64,000 nucleotides of DNA from Bacillota bacterium (GTDB taxonomy: Bacteria > Bacillota > Clostridia > Lachnospirales > Lachnospiraceae). Positions within the stretch are counted from its first letter, which is position 1. Every line of letters starts with the position of its first letter. The position numbers were made by a program, and so were the translations under genes. Where the stretch lies: NCBI GenBank assembly GCA_029224465.1, contig JAQXUQ010000006.1, positions 248,001-312,000 on the forward strand. The letters run 5' to 3'. The notes under the pieces were generated by a model. It did not search any database. It was not told the origin of the DNA and saw only the letters and a list, made by a program, of their open reading frames with translations. Below, one piece after another: positions 33,874-43,343 of this stretch.

Positions 33874-36800
33874 ATGGCAGTAAAGAAAACAAGTGCAGGG
33901 AGCAGAACACAAACAAGAAGCCCGCAGGGGGCACCGCGGCGTTCATCCGGCGCAGGAAACGGTGCAGGAAGAAGCACCGCCGGAGCGCGTTCTTCCGGGA
34001 AACGCACTTCTTCTGCGGCGCCGCGCTCTTCGGGACGTGCGTCCGGAAGGAGTGCGGGTTCTGCCTCTTCTTCGAGGGCTTCCTCCGGAAGAGCCTCTTC
34101 TTCGAGAGGGCGGCAGCAGTATGAAAGCCGCAGAAAGTCGCAGGAACAGGAGATCATCCGCAGGGATATCCGGGTCATTCTTCTTTTTGCTGCCGTTGTT
34201 TTTCTGTTCCTTGCAAATTTCGGCATACTCGGACCATTCGGAAATTTCTTCCGGGATGTCATGTTCGGGCTGTTCGGGCTGCTTTCGTATATTCTGCCCG
34301 CAGCTGTTCTTTTCTGCGTTCTTTATTACATAGCGGAAGAAGATGATCCGTTTGCCGGGACGAAGATCGGCGGCGCCGCAGGTCTTTTTATCATTCTCGG
34401 AATTATCTGTGCACTCGCCGCCGGGTCTGTCAGAACCATGACATCTCTTGACGCCGCACTGCTTTTTGACAGCAGTCGAAAAACCGGGACCGGAGGGGGA
34501 ATTGTTTTCGGTCTGCCCGCGTATTTTCTGTACAAGGCGCTGCGGCTCCCCGGAACGATCCTTGTACTCATCGCGGCTTCCACGGTCTGTATTATCCTGA
34601 TTTCGAGAAAGTCTCTTCTGTCAATGATGGAGGACGAAGCGAAATCCGCAAGGAACCGCTACGAAGATTACCGCGTGCGCAGGGAGCAGGAGCGGTATTT
34701 ACAGTCGCAGGACGACAGGTACGATGACGCGCGGGATGACTATGACGACCTTGATAAATACAATGATTTTCCGCGAAAGGAATATACAGCCCGTGAGAAG
34801 AGCGAAGAAGCTTCTTCATCCGAGAAGGGATTTCACCCGATCCGCGGCATTGTAGGCAGTACGCTCCTTGATCAGGAAGCCTTTCAGGGCGCTCCGCAGG
34901 AACAGACAGCAATTTCCGGCGAAAGCGATATGATTCGTCAGGACTCTTCCGCGTATGCCGCGCAGGCTGACCGGCGGCAGGACGCGGAATCTCCCGGGAA
35001 TTCGTCCTCCTCGTACGTGAGTGCCGCGGTGCAGGCACAAAAATTCGCGGTGGAACCGGATACGGAGCCTGAAAATGTATCAGCGCAGCAGGAAGTACCG
35101 CAGACGTCTTGGCCGCAGGAGGATATTTATGAGATCTATCCGCAGCCGGAGGAACCGCTTTCCGCGTCTGCTGCCTCTGCCGCGCAGGCGGCGGCAGCCG
35201 GTTCAGTGATCGGGACAGCGGCCTCTGTACATACAGCGCAGCCTGATATTGAAACCGCGGCCATAGTACATGCAGCAGACGATGCGGCGGAAACTGCGGA
35301 ATATTGTAAGACTCCTGCTCCGGCACTTTCAAAAGATCACACGGACGAAGATCCGTTTGTGCCTTCGTCAGCGCCGCATATTTCATTTACCGAATATATG
35401 GATCCGGATACGGACGATGCACCGCAGCCGCCGGAGTATGATACTCCGTATGCACTTCCGGAAGATCAGCCGGTATCCGCGGGTCTTTCTGCAGACACAA
35501 AGGACGCAGGCTTCGATTCAGCCGCCGCGGCAGTATCTGCGAAGGAGAAGGAGGAAGAAGATTCATCTTCAGAGCCCTCGATGACCGAAATTTCTCCGAA
35601 AGTCAAAGACACAGAGCCGGCCGCCGGCGCGCCGCAGGTGGAAATTACAAGAGCTGACCCTTCTGAAAAATGCGCGGGGCTCTCGGCCGCGTCCGCCGAC
35701 AATACAGTGTCTGTCCCGCATATCGCGAAGACAACCGCAGATGAGAATGAGGAAGATAGCAGGAAACCCGCAAAACCGAGGCCGTATGTCTACCCGCCAC
35801 TGGATCTTCTGTCCCCCGGCACTTTCGGTCAGCAGTCGGGCAGCGATGAAGAACTCCGGAATACGGCAATGCTTCTGCAGAAAACGCTGGATACGTTCGG
35901 CGCGCATGTCAGGATCACAAATATTTCACAGGGCCCAGCGGTTACCAGGTACGAAATGCAGCCCGAAGTCGGGCTTAAAGTCAGCCGGATCGTGAATCTT
36001 TCCGACGACATCAAACTCGCGCTTGCGGCTACCGATATCCGGATAGAGGCACCGATTCCCGGAAAGAGCGCGGTCGGCATCGAAGTGCCGAACAAAGTCA
36101 TTTCCACAGTCAAGCTGCGGGATATTCTGGACACACCGGAATTCCGCGGCTTCAAGAGCAGGCTGGCTTTCGGCGTAGGAAAAGACATCGCCGGAAAAGT
36201 CGTCGTCCACGATATCGCGAAGATGCCGCATGTGCTGATCGCGGGTGCGACCGGTTCCGGTAAATCGGTCTGCATCAATACGATCATCATGAGTATTCTG
36301 TATCATGCTTCTCCCGAAGAAGTTCAGCTGATCATGATCGACCCGAAGGTTGTCGAGCTGTCCGTTTATAACGGAATTCCGCATCTTCTGTATCCGGTTG
36401 TAACCGACCCGCAGAAGGCGGCGCAGACGCTGAACTGGTGTGTCGGCCTTATGGAAAAGCGCTACCAGCTGTTTCCGAAGGCAGGCGTCCGCAACATTCA
36501 GGGGTATAATGAATATGTGCGGACACAGCTGGCAAACGGAATTACAACAGGGCCGGACGGCAATCCGCTGAAACCCATGGCACAGGTTGTCATTATCGTA
36601 GACGAACTTGCGGACCTGATGATGGTTGCAAGGAATGATGTCGAAACCGCGATCTGCAGAATCGCGCAGCTCGCGCGTGCCGCCGGCATTCATCTGATTA
36701 TCGCGACGCAGCGGCCTTCGGTCGATGTCATTACCGGCCTTATCAAGGCGAACATGCCCAGCCGGATTGCTTTTGCCGTAACTTCGGGCACGGATTCCCG

Positions 36801-37275
36801 TACGATTCTCGATCAGAACGGCGCGGAAAGGCTTCTCGGTAAGGGTGACATGCTGTTTTTCCCGCAGGGACTATCCAATCCCGTGCGTATCCAGGGCGCG
36901 TTTGTAACGGATGATGAAGTGACGGACGTCGTTGATTTTATCCGTAAAAACAATTCCGTCACCACAGACCATTCCAAGGAAATCGACGCGCAGATGCAGG
37001 CAATGCAGCAGGAAAGCGCTCCGCCGGAGACGGCGGCGCCGGACGCGTCCACGGATGAACTGTTCGCGGACGCCGGCAGATTTATTATCGAGAAGAATTC
37101 GGCTTCGATCGGTCTTCTGCAGAGACGCTTCCGCATCGGCTTTAACAGAGCGGCCAGAATCATGGACCAGCTCTGCGAAGCAGGTGTCGTGGCGGATTCC
37201 GAGGGTACCAAAGCCAGAATGATTCTGATGGACGAAGGAGAATTTGAGACATATCTTGCACAGAATAAAGCCTGA
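33874..37275 (+). CDS. ftsK: FtsK/SpoIIIE-family DNA translocase with long acidic linker
   Basis: This 1133-residue protein pumps chromosomal DNA through the division or sporulation septum. Residues 1-95 are a low-complexity Ser/Arg/Gly/Ala tail. Four membrane segments follow (about 101-119, 131-153, 168-184, 225-244). Residues about 250-640 are a disordered linker rich in Ala, Ser, Glu and Asp. The RecA-like motor has Walker A GATGSGKS at 791-798 and Walker B VVIIVDELADL at about 905-915, then the IATQRPSVDVITG and SGTDSRTILD blocks. The C-terminal winged-helix gamma domain (about 1065-1133) reads KOPS-like sites in relatives. It is longer than most Firmicute homologues because of tail and linker. 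It heads a long run of tightly packed genes. Confidence 0.93.
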   Translation: MAVKKTSAGSRTQTRSPQGAPRRSSGAGNGAGRSTAGARSSGKRTSSAAPRSSGRASGRSAGSASSSRASSGRASSSRGRQQYESRRKSQEQEIIRRDIRVILLFAAVVFLFLANFGILGPFGNFFRDVMFGLFGLLSYILPAAVLFCVLYYIAEEDDPFAGTKIGGAAGLFIILGIICALAAGSVRTMTSLDAALLFDSSRKTGTGGGIVFGLPAYFLYKALRLPGTILVLIAASTVCIILISRKSLLSMMEDEAKSARNRYEDYRVRREQERYLQSQDDRYDDARDDYDDLDKYNDFPRKEYTAREKSEEASSSEKGFHPIRGIVGSTLLDQEAFQGAPQEQTAISGESDMIRQDSSAYAAQADRRQDAESPGNSSSSYVSAAVQAQKFAVEPDTEPENVSAQQEVPQTSWPQEDIYEIYPQPEEPLSASAASAAQAAAAGSVIGTAASVHTAQPDIETAAIVHAADDAAETAEYCKTPAPALSKDHTDEDPFVPSSAPHISFTEYMDPDTDDAPQPPEYDTPYALPEDQPVSAGLSADTKDAGFDSAAAAVSAKEKEEEDSSSEPSMTEISPKVKDTEPAAGAPQVEITRADPSEKCAGLSAASADNTVSVPHIAKTTADENEEDSRKPAKPRPYVYPPLDLLSPGTFGQQSGSDEELRNTAMLLQKTLDTFGAHVRITNISQGPAVTRYEMQPEVGLKVSRIVNLSDDIKLALAATDIRIEAPIPGKSAVGIEVPNKVISTVKLRDILDTPEFRGFKSRLAFGVGKDIAGKVVVHDIAKMPHVLIAGATGSGKSVCINTIIMSILYHASPEEVQLIMIDPKVVELSVYNGIPHLLYPVVTDPQKAAQTLNWCVGLMEKRYQLFPKAGVRNIQGYNEYVRTQLANGITTGPDGNPLKPMAQVVIIVDELADLMMVARNDVETAICRIAQLARAAGIHLIIATQRPSVDVITGLIKANMPSRIAFAVTSGTDSRTILDQNGAERLLGKGDMLFFPQGLSNPVRIQGAFVTDDEVTDVVDFIRKNNSVTTDHSKEIDAQMQAMQQESAPPETAAPDASTDELFADAGRFIIEKNSASIGLLQRRFRIGFNRAARIMDQLCEAGVVADSEGTKARMILMDEGEFETYLAQNKA

Positions 37276-37289
37276 GAAAGGAGCCATTG

Positions 37290-38138
37290 ATGGCAGCGAT
37301 CATTGACGGAAAGAAAATATCGGCGCAGATCAGGGACGAAGTAAAACAGAAAGTGCAGGCGCTCTCGGAGAGCGGCGTCAAGGTTACGCTTGCTGTCATT
37401 CTTGTCGGCAGCGATCCTGCAAGTCTGGTTTATGTCCGCAACAAAAAGCGTGCCTGTGAATACTGTGGTATCATCTCCAGGGAGATCCTGCTTCCGGAGA
37501 AAACAACGCAGGAGGAGCTGATTGCCAAAGTGGAGGAGCTGAACGCGGACCCTTCCGTAAACGGGATTCTCGTACAGCTTCCGGTTCCCCGCCAGATCGA
37601 TCCCGACGCGGTGATCCGGGCAATTTCACCGCTCAAAGATGTGGATGGTTTTCATCCGCAGAACGTCGGCGCGCTTTCCATCGGACTACCATGCTTTCTT
37701 CCCTGCACTCCCTCCGGTATCATCGAGCTCCTCCGGCGAAACGGCATCCGCGCGGAAGGAAAAGAGTGCGTGATTGTCGGAAGAAGCAATATCGTAGGCA
37801 AGCCGATGGCTGTGCTTATGCTGCGTGAAAACGCAACGGTAACCGTCGCGCACTCGAGAACCGTAAACCTTCAGGAAGTAACAAGACGGGCGGATATTCT
37901 GATCACAGCGGTCGGAAAACCGAAGCTTTTCACAAAAGAATATGTAAAACAGGGGGCGGTCGTAATTGACTGCGGCATGGACAGAGACGAAAACGGGAAG
38001 CTCTGCGGCGATGTTGATTTTGACGATGTCTTTCCTACGGCTGGCAGCATTACACCGGTACCGGGCGGCGTCGGGCCGATGACGGTTGCCATGCTGATGA
38101 AAAACTGCGCGGACGCCGTGGACCTGCAGAGAAAATGA
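37290..38138 (+). CDS. folD: Methylenetetrahydrofolate dehydrogenase / methenyl-THF cyclohydrolase
   Basis: FolD (282 residues) interconverts methylene-, methenyl- and 10-formyl-THF with NADP(H). YVRNKKRACE holds the catalytic lysine, QLPVP the conserved loop, and VGRSNIVGKPMA the Rossmann nucleotide site; the C-terminal PVPGGVGPMT signature is intact. AAAGGAG eight bases upstream supports ATG 37290 over the TTG just before it. It overlaps the next gene by four bases (ATGA). A second folate gene, 5-formyl-THF cyclo-ligase, lies further along the same gene run. Confidence 0.96.
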   Translation: MAAIIDGKKISAQIRDEVKQKVQALSESGVKVTLAVILVGSDPASLVYVRNKKRACEYCGIISREILLPEKTTQEELIAKVEELNADPSVNGILVQLPVPRQIDPDAVIRAISPLKDVDGFHPQNVGALSIGLPCFLPCTPSGIIELLRRNGIRAEGKECVIVGRSNIVGKPMAVLMLRENATVTVAHSRTVNLQEVTRRADILITAVGKPKLFTKEYVKQGAVVIDCGMDRDENGKLCGDVDFDDVFPTAGSITPVPGGVGPMTVAMLMKNCADAVDLQRK

Positions 38139-39562
38139 AATGTCCGAAATGCGGAAGAGAGATTAAAGACGGCTCTCTTTTCTGCGAGTACTGTTTTGCC
38201 GATATTAAAATCGTTCCGACCTACGACGCGAAGGTTGAGCAGAAGATCAGCGAGACGATGGATACAATCCGCAAAGATCTTGACGCGGACAGCCGGGAGA
38301 AGGAGCAGCGGGAAAGAGAAAAACGGCATAGGCAGGAATGGCACCGCAGGCTCCTTACCGGGGCTGTGATTGTCCTGGGTGTCATATCGCTGTCCATGCT
38401 GACGCTTCTTGTCATCCATTCGATCCGCGCACAGAACCCTTCCTACTACGTCGGTCAGGCATATCAACTGGCATCGGAAGGAGATTATAAAGGCGCGGCA
38501 AGGAAGATCGACGAAGCGATCTGCAAAAAGGGGGAAGACAGCGCACCGCTTCTGATCACCAGAGCGGGTTATCTGCAGAAGAGCGGAGATATTGCATCGG
38601 CGCTCGACTCGTCGCTCAAGGCCGTGAACGCAGAAGATGCCACAGATGACGACAGAATCAGTGCATACAGCACGATTATCGCGATTTATACGGAACTTGG
38701 AGATTATGACCGCATCGCGGAGAGCCTTGCGGCGTGCAGCAGCGAAAGGGTCAGAGAACATTTTTCCGAATATATGGCTTACGAGCCTGTTTTCAGCAAG
38801 CCGACAGGAGAGTATGAGGACGACCTTGCGATCGAGCTTACAAGTAAAGGAAACGGCGCGGTCTTTTATTCGATGGACGGCTCGGACCCTTTAAAGTCCG
38901 GACTTCTTTACAGTGAACCGATCCGGCTTGCCACAGGCAGATACCGCATCCGCGCGGTTTATGTGAATCATTACGGTGTTGCCGGCAAAACAATCGCAAG
39001 ATCCTATATCATCCGTTCCTCCCTGCCGGAGGCGCCGGAGATTACGCCGGCGGCAGGAACAGTGCAGCCGGGTACGCAGATCACCGCGGTACTTCACAAA
39101 GGTACGCAAGGTACGATATACTACACTGATGACGGCACAGATCCATCGGCAGCGTCGAAGAAGTATGAAAAGCCGATTCCGGTGCCGGACGGAAATTCCG
39201 TTTTCCGGTTTATCGTGATTACGCAGGATGGAAAGAAGAGCGCTGTCGCGCAGGTCCACTATACGAGCGGCGTCAAGGCATCATTTCCGGCATCCGATGC
39301 GCCGAACTATATTCTGATAGCGCTGATAAAACGAGGGGAAGTCGTCAGCGCGGACGGAACGATTGCGGGAGGAAGCGCGCGTTTTTCCTATACGTATGAA
39401 AGCCTTCAGGAGATCAAGGGTTATGGTAATTTTTACATTTTTGCAGAGTCTCTGGTAGATAATGCGGGGAACACGGTTTCGACGGGGCGGGAGTTTGCGG
39501 TCAATATCAGCAACGGGACGGTCAATCTCTACAGTGGAGGGGCCCTTGCCCCTATTGAATAA
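38135..39562 (+). CDS. Zinc-ribbon membrane protein with TPR-like and two chitobiase-type domains
   Basis: The protein has 475 residues and an unusual domain order. Residues 1-22 form a zinc ribbon (Cys3, Cys6, Cys17, Cys20). A charged helical stretch (about 30-70) precedes one membrane helix (73-96). Outside it come helical repeats resembling TPRs (about 104-205), then two beta domains of the chitobiase C-terminal type (about 220-292 and 300-377), each with the aromatic FYSMDGSDP or IYYTDDGTDP signature. A last domain of about 95 residues is unrecognised. The ribbon should face the cytoplasm. Start and stop overlap folD by four bases. No function is established. A sensor or scaffold linking cytoplasm and cell wall would fit, but that is a guess. 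Confidence 0.8.
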   Translation: MKCPKCGREIKDGSLFCEYCFADIKIVPTYDAKVEQKISETMDTIRKDLDADSREKEQREREKRHRQEWHRRLLTGAVIVLGVISLSMLTLLVIHSIRAQNPSYYVGQAYQLASEGDYKGAARKIDEAICKKGEDSAPLLITRAGYLQKSGDIASALDSSLKAVNAEDATDDDRISAYSTIIAIYTELGDYDRIAESLAACSSERVREHFSEYMAYEPVFSKPTGEYEDDLAIELTSKGNGAVFYSMDGSDPLKSGLLYSEPIRLATGRYRIRAVYVNHYGVAGKTIARSYIIRSSLPEAPEITPAAGTVQPGTQITAVLHKGTQGTIYYTDDGTDPSAASKKYEKPIPVPDGNSVFRFIVITQDGKKSAVAQVHYTSGVKASFPASDAPNYILIALIKRGEVVSADGTIAGGSARFSYTYESLQEIKGYGNFYIFAESLVDNAGNTVSTGREFAVNISNGTVNLYSGGALAPIE

Positions 39563-39591
39563 AGAACAGCAGGATGGAGAGGAAGTAGAAC

Positions 39592-40470
39592 ATGTTTGAG
39601 ATCTTACGCAAGAAGCTCATAGGACCGAAGGAATACCTGATGGAGGTCAGGGCTCCGAGAGTGGCACAGAGGGCGCTGCCGGGACAGTTTCTGATTGTCC
39701 GTGTTGACAGCGAAGGAGAGCGGATTCCACTTACAATCTGTGACGATGATAAAGAGAACGGAACGATTACGATTGTCTTTCAGACGGTCGGCGCGGAAAC
39801 CTACCGGATGGCGCAGCTTGAAGAAGGGGATCATTTTGCCGATGTTGTAGGACCTCTGGGCAATCCTTCGGATCTGGTGCACATTCCGCTTGAACAGCTC
39901 CGGAAGATGAAAATTCTGTTCATCGCGGGCGGCGTCGGAACGGCGCCGGTCTATCACCAGCTGAAGTGGCTTCATGAGCACGGCGTTTCCGCGGACTGCA
40001 TTCAGGGCGCGAGATCGAAAGATCTGTTGATTTTACTTGATGAAATGAAAGAGGTCTGCGGGAACCTCTACTGCGCGACAGACGATGGTTCATACGGCGT
40101 GCACGGCACCGGCAGCACGGCGCTGCAGCAGCTTTACGATGAGGGGAAACGATATGATCACTGTGTCATTATCGGACCTATGATCATGATGAAGTTTACC
40201 TCGATGCTCACGAAAAAGCTCGGTATTCCGACCGTTGTTTCGATGAACACGGTCATGGTGGACGGCACGGGTATGTGCGGCGCCTGCAGACTGCTGGTCG
40301 GCGGAAAGGTCCGCTTTGCCTGCGTGGACGGTCCGGAGTTTGACGGCTTTGCGGTGGATTATGATCAGGCAATGCAGCGTTCAAAGCTCTATAAAACCGA
40401 AGAGGGAAGGCTCCTCCTGAAAGAGCAGGAGGGTGAAACACACGAAGGCGGCTGCGGTGTCTGCAGATAA
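39592..40470 (+). CDS. nfnA: NfnA-like FAD/NAD and [2Fe-2S] subunit
   Basis: The protein (292 residues) is a ferredoxin reductase-type flavoprotein of the dihydroorotate dehydrogenase electron-transfer family. An FAD domain (about 1-100, with RIPLTI), an NAD domain (about 105-220, with AGGVGTAPVY) and a [2Fe-2S] site with Asp224, Cys229, Cys232 and Cys244 are visible. With the next gene it forms the NADH-dependent ferredoxin:NADP+ oxidoreductase, which couples NADH and reduced ferredoxin to NADPH by electron bifurcation. The tail ends in an additional Cys-x-x-Cys at 288 and 291, which I do not recall as a general feature. Sulfide dehydrogenase subunits look alike, so the pairing matters for the call. 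Confidence 0.88.
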   Translation: MFEILRKKLIGPKEYLMEVRAPRVAQRALPGQFLIVRVDSEGERIPLTICDDDKENGTITIVFQTVGAETYRMAQLEEGDHFADVVGPLGNPSDLVHIPLEQLRKMKILFIAGGVGTAPVYHQLKWLHEHGVSADCIQGARSKDLLILLDEMKEVCGNLYCATDDGSYGVHGTGSTALQQLYDEGKRYDHCVIIGPMIMMKFTSMLTKKLGIPTVVSMNTVMVDGTGMCGACRLLVGGKVRFACVDGPEFDGFAVDYDQAMQRSKLYKTEEGRLLLKEQEGETHEGGCGVCR

Positions 40471-40481
40471 CGGAGGGTAAA

Positions 40482-41882
40482 ATGGCAATTTCAGTAGATA
40501 TGATGAAAAAGGTTCCGGTCCGCGAGCAGGAGCCGGCTGTCCGGGCGAAGAATTTTGAAGAAGTATGCCTCGGATATGACGATGAAGAGGCAATGGCCGA
40601 GGCGACAAGATGCCTCGACTGCAAGAATCCGAGGTGCGTGCAGGGCTGCCCTGTATCTATCAATATCCCCGCTTTTATTCAGGAAGTCAAAAACGGAAAT
40701 CCCGCAAAGGCATATGAGATCATCAGCGAGAGTTCGTCTCTGCCTGCTGTCTGCGGCCGTGTCTGTCCGCAGGAAACGCAGTGCGAAGGACAGTGCATCC
40801 GCGGCATCAAGGGGGAGCCGGTTTCCATCGGCAAGCTGGAGCGGTATACCGCGGATAAGGCAAAAGAACTCGGCATCCGTCCCGTAAACAGTGCGAAACC
40901 GAACGGAAAGAAGGTAGCTGTCATCGGCGCCGGCCCTTCCGGACTTACCTGTGCGGGCGATCTCGCAAAGCTCGGGTACAGCGTCACGATTTTCGAAGCG
41001 CTGCATAAAGCCGGCGGCGTTCTTGTCTACGGTATTCCCGAATTCCGTCTTCCCAAGGAAAGAGTTGTTGCCAAGGAAATCGAGAACGTGAAATCCCTTG
41101 GAGTTAAAATCGAGACGGACGTCGTTATCGGCCGCTCGGCTACGATTGATGATCTTCTGGAGAAAGAGGGCTTCGATGCTGTCTTTATCGGTTCCGGCGC
41201 GGGACTTCCCAGATTCATGAACATTCCCGGAGAGCAGGCACTCGGCGTCTTTTCCGCCAATGAGTATCTGACAAGATCCAACCTCATGCATGCGTACAGG
41301 GACGATGCGAGAACACCGATCATGCGGGCCAAGAAAGCGGTCGTTGTCGGCGGCGGAAATGTCGCGATGGACGCAGCGAGAACAGCCCTCCGACTTGGCG
41401 CGGAAACACATATCGTATACAGAAGAAGCGAGCAGGAGCTGCCTGCCAGAAAAGAGGAAGTCGGTCATGCGAAGGAGGAGGGGATCATCTTTGACCTTCT
41501 GACAAATCCAGTGGAAATCACGACTTCCGAAGACGGCTGGGTCAATGGCATTACCTGTGTCCGCATGCAGCTCGGCGAGCCGGACGCTTCGGGAAGAAGA
41601 AGGCCGGAAGAGATTCCGGGCAGTGAATTCCATATTGACTGCGACTGTGTCATCATGGCGCTTGGAACGAGCCCGAACCCTCTGCTCCACATAACGACGC
41701 CGGGACTCGAAGTCAACAAAAAAGGCTGCCTTATTGTACGGGACGGCAGCGAGGAAACGACCAAAGACGGTGTTTTTGCGGGAGGTGATGCCGTAACCGG
41801 TGCCGCAACCGTCATTCTCGCGATGGGTGCCGGCAAGGAAGCGGCCAGGGAAATCGACAGATATTTAAAGAACAGAGCGTAA
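40482..41882 (+). CDS. nfnB: NfnB-like NADPH-dependent oxidoreductase (glutamate synthase small-subunit family)
   Basis: The protein has 466 residues. The N-terminal cysteine-rich domain (about 40-110) has two [4Fe-4S] clusters (CLDCKNPRCVQGCP and VCGRVCPQETQCEGQC). Two Rossmann folds follow: FAD-binding VIGAGPSGLTCAGDLA and NADPH-binding VVGGGNVAMDAARTALRLG. This is shared with GltD, but it is preceded eleven bases upstream by nfnA and no large glutamate synthase gene is near, so the NfnAB complex is the likely assignment. It would supply NADPH for biosynthesis, alongside isocitrate dehydrogenase in this window. Confidence 0.9.
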   Translation: MAISVDMMKKVPVREQEPAVRAKNFEEVCLGYDDEEAMAEATRCLDCKNPRCVQGCPVSINIPAFIQEVKNGNPAKAYEIISESSSLPAVCGRVCPQETQCEGQCIRGIKGEPVSIGKLERYTADKAKELGIRPVNSAKPNGKKVAVIGAGPSGLTCAGDLAKLGYSVTIFEALHKAGGVLVYGIPEFRLPKERVVAKEIENVKSLGVKIETDVVIGRSATIDDLLEKEGFDAVFIGSGAGLPRFMNIPGEQALGVFSANEYLTRSNLMHAYRDDARTPIMRAKKAVVVGGGNVAMDAARTALRLGAETHIVYRRSEQELPARKEEVGHAKEEGIIFDLLTNPVEITTSEDGWVNGITCVRMQLGEPDASGRRRPEEIPGSEFHIDCDCVIMALGTSPNPLLHITTPGLEVNKKGCLIVRDGSEETTKDGVFAGGDAVTGAATVILAMGAGKEAAREIDRYLKNRA

Positions 41883-41889
41883 AGCTTCT

Positions 41890-42879
41890 ATGACAGTAAC
41901 ACTGGATTATTCGGCAGATATACAGCGGGAAATTTTCTGCAATCATGACGGTTATGTCCGGAAGATCGAAAACGATCTGCATGTTGCGATTATCCCGCGG
42001 GACGGCGCGGTCAAGGTTTCCGGAGAGAGCAGTCAGGTCAGCAGCGCGGTCGCGGTGCTGGACCGGCTCGCCGGTATTGTGCGCGGCGGTTTTGAATTAG
42101 AGGAACAGAATGTGGATTATTCGCTGGAAATGAAGGATGAGAAGGACGCGGCTGCCCTCTCTTCGATGGACGGAGAAATCATCTGTCACACGATTAACGG
42201 GAGACCTGTCCGGCCCAAGACTGTCGGTCAGCAGAAGTATGTGGACGCGATTCGGGACAATCTGATTGTATTCGCGAACGGGCCCGCCGGTACCGGCAAA
42301 ACATTTCTCGCGATGGCCATGGCGATCACGGCTTTCCAGAACAAAGAAGTCGAAAGGATTATTCTGACCCGTCCCGCGATCGAAGCCGGTGAAAAGCTGG
42401 GGTTCCTGCCCGGCGATCTGCAGAGCAAGGTCGATCCGTATCTGCGTCCTTTGTACGATGCGCTGTATCAGATCATGGGCGCCGAAAAATTTCAGGCAAA
42501 TATGGAAAAAGGGCTGATTGAGGTTGCGCCTCTTGCCTATATGCGCGGCCGAACACTCGACAACGCCTATATCATTCTCGATGAAGCGCAGAACACGACG
42601 CCGGAGCAGATGAAGATGTTCCTGACACGTTTCGGCTTCGGTTCGCATGCGGTCATTACGGGTGATGCGACCCAGAAAGACCTTGCGCCCGCAAGCGTTT
42701 CAGGACTGGATGTAGCGACGCGGGTCCTTTCAAAAAGGCGGATCGATGGCATTTCGTTTATTACACTGGACGCAAGAGATGTTGTACGGCATCCGATCGT
42801 TCAGAAAATTGTAAAGGCGTATGAGGATTATGAGCAAAGTCACGCTGATCACCGACGTAGCAAGCCGGGAAAAATTTGA
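41890..42879 (+). CDS. phoH: PhoH-family ATPase
   Basis: The protein has 329 residues: an N-terminal KH-like region (about 1-100) and a P-loop ATPase domain with Walker A GPAGTGKT and Walker B YIILDEAQN, followed by the GDATQKDL motif. PhoH proteins are RNA-associated ATPases whose role is not settled; gene neighbourhood with ybeY, as here, is typical and suggests rRNA processing. It begins seven bases after nfnB and overlaps ybeY by about 50 bases. Confidence 0.93.
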   Translation: MTVTLDYSADIQREIFCNHDGYVRKIENDLHVAIIPRDGAVKVSGESSQVSSAVAVLDRLAGIVRGGFELEEQNVDYSLEMKDEKDAAALSSMDGEIICHTINGRPVRPKTVGQQKYVDAIRDNLIVFANGPAGTGKTFLAMAMAITAFQNKEVERIILTRPAIEAGEKLGFLPGDLQSKVDPYLRPLYDALYQIMGAEKFQANMEKGLIEVAPLAYMRGRTLDNAYIILDEAQNTTPEQMKMFLTRFGFGSHAVITGDATQKDLAPASVSGLDVATRVLSKRRIDGISFITLDARDVVRHPIVQKIVKAYEDYEQSHADHRRSKPGKI

Positions 42880-43342
42880 TTTTTCCATCCGGGTCACCGC
42901 GCGCAGGGTGATCCGGGAAGTTCTCCTTCTCGAAAAGTGCCCGTATGACGTGGAGGTATCTCTGTCTGTTGTCGGGAACGATAAGATCCGGGAACTGAAC
43001 AGGGATTTCCGCGGCATTGACAGGGTGACCGATGTTTTGTCTTTCCCGGGCCTTACCTTTGATACACCGTCTGATTTCTCGAGAGTGGAGGATGACGCTC
43101 CTGATTTGTTTGATCCGGAAACCGGCAGGCTCGTATTGGGCGACATTGTGATTAACGCGGGCCGTGTGAAGTCACAGGCTGCAGAATACGGACACAGTGA
43201 GCTGCGGGAATTCGCGTTTCTGATTGCGCATTCCACGCTCCATCTGTGCGGCTATGACCATATGACGGAAGAGGAAGCGAAAGATATGGAAAGCCGCCAG
43301 ACGAGCGTACTGAATCAGCTTGGAATAACCAGAGAGGTCTGA
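42830..43342 (+). CDS. ybeY: Endoribonuclease YbeY (rRNA maturation factor)
   Basis: YbeY (170 residues from this start) is a zinc RNase acting in 16S rRNA 3' processing and ribosome quality control. The zinc-binding HSTLHLCGYDH motif is near residue 137, and VTDVLSFP is the conserved core segment. Two starts are possible: ATG 42830 with AGG just upstream, or ATG 42821 with AAAGG; both lie inside phoH. A loop of about ten residues before LVLGDIVI is longer than average. Confidence 0.93.
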   Translation: MSKVTLITDVASREKFDFSIRVTARRVIREVLLLEKCPYDVEVSLSVVGNDKIRELNRDFRGIDRVTDVLSFPGLTFDTPSDFSRVEDDAPDLFDPETGRLVLGDIVINAGRVKSQAAEYGHSELREFAFLIAHSTLHLCGYDHMTEEEAKDMESRQTSVLNQLGITREV

Positions 43343-43343
43343 C

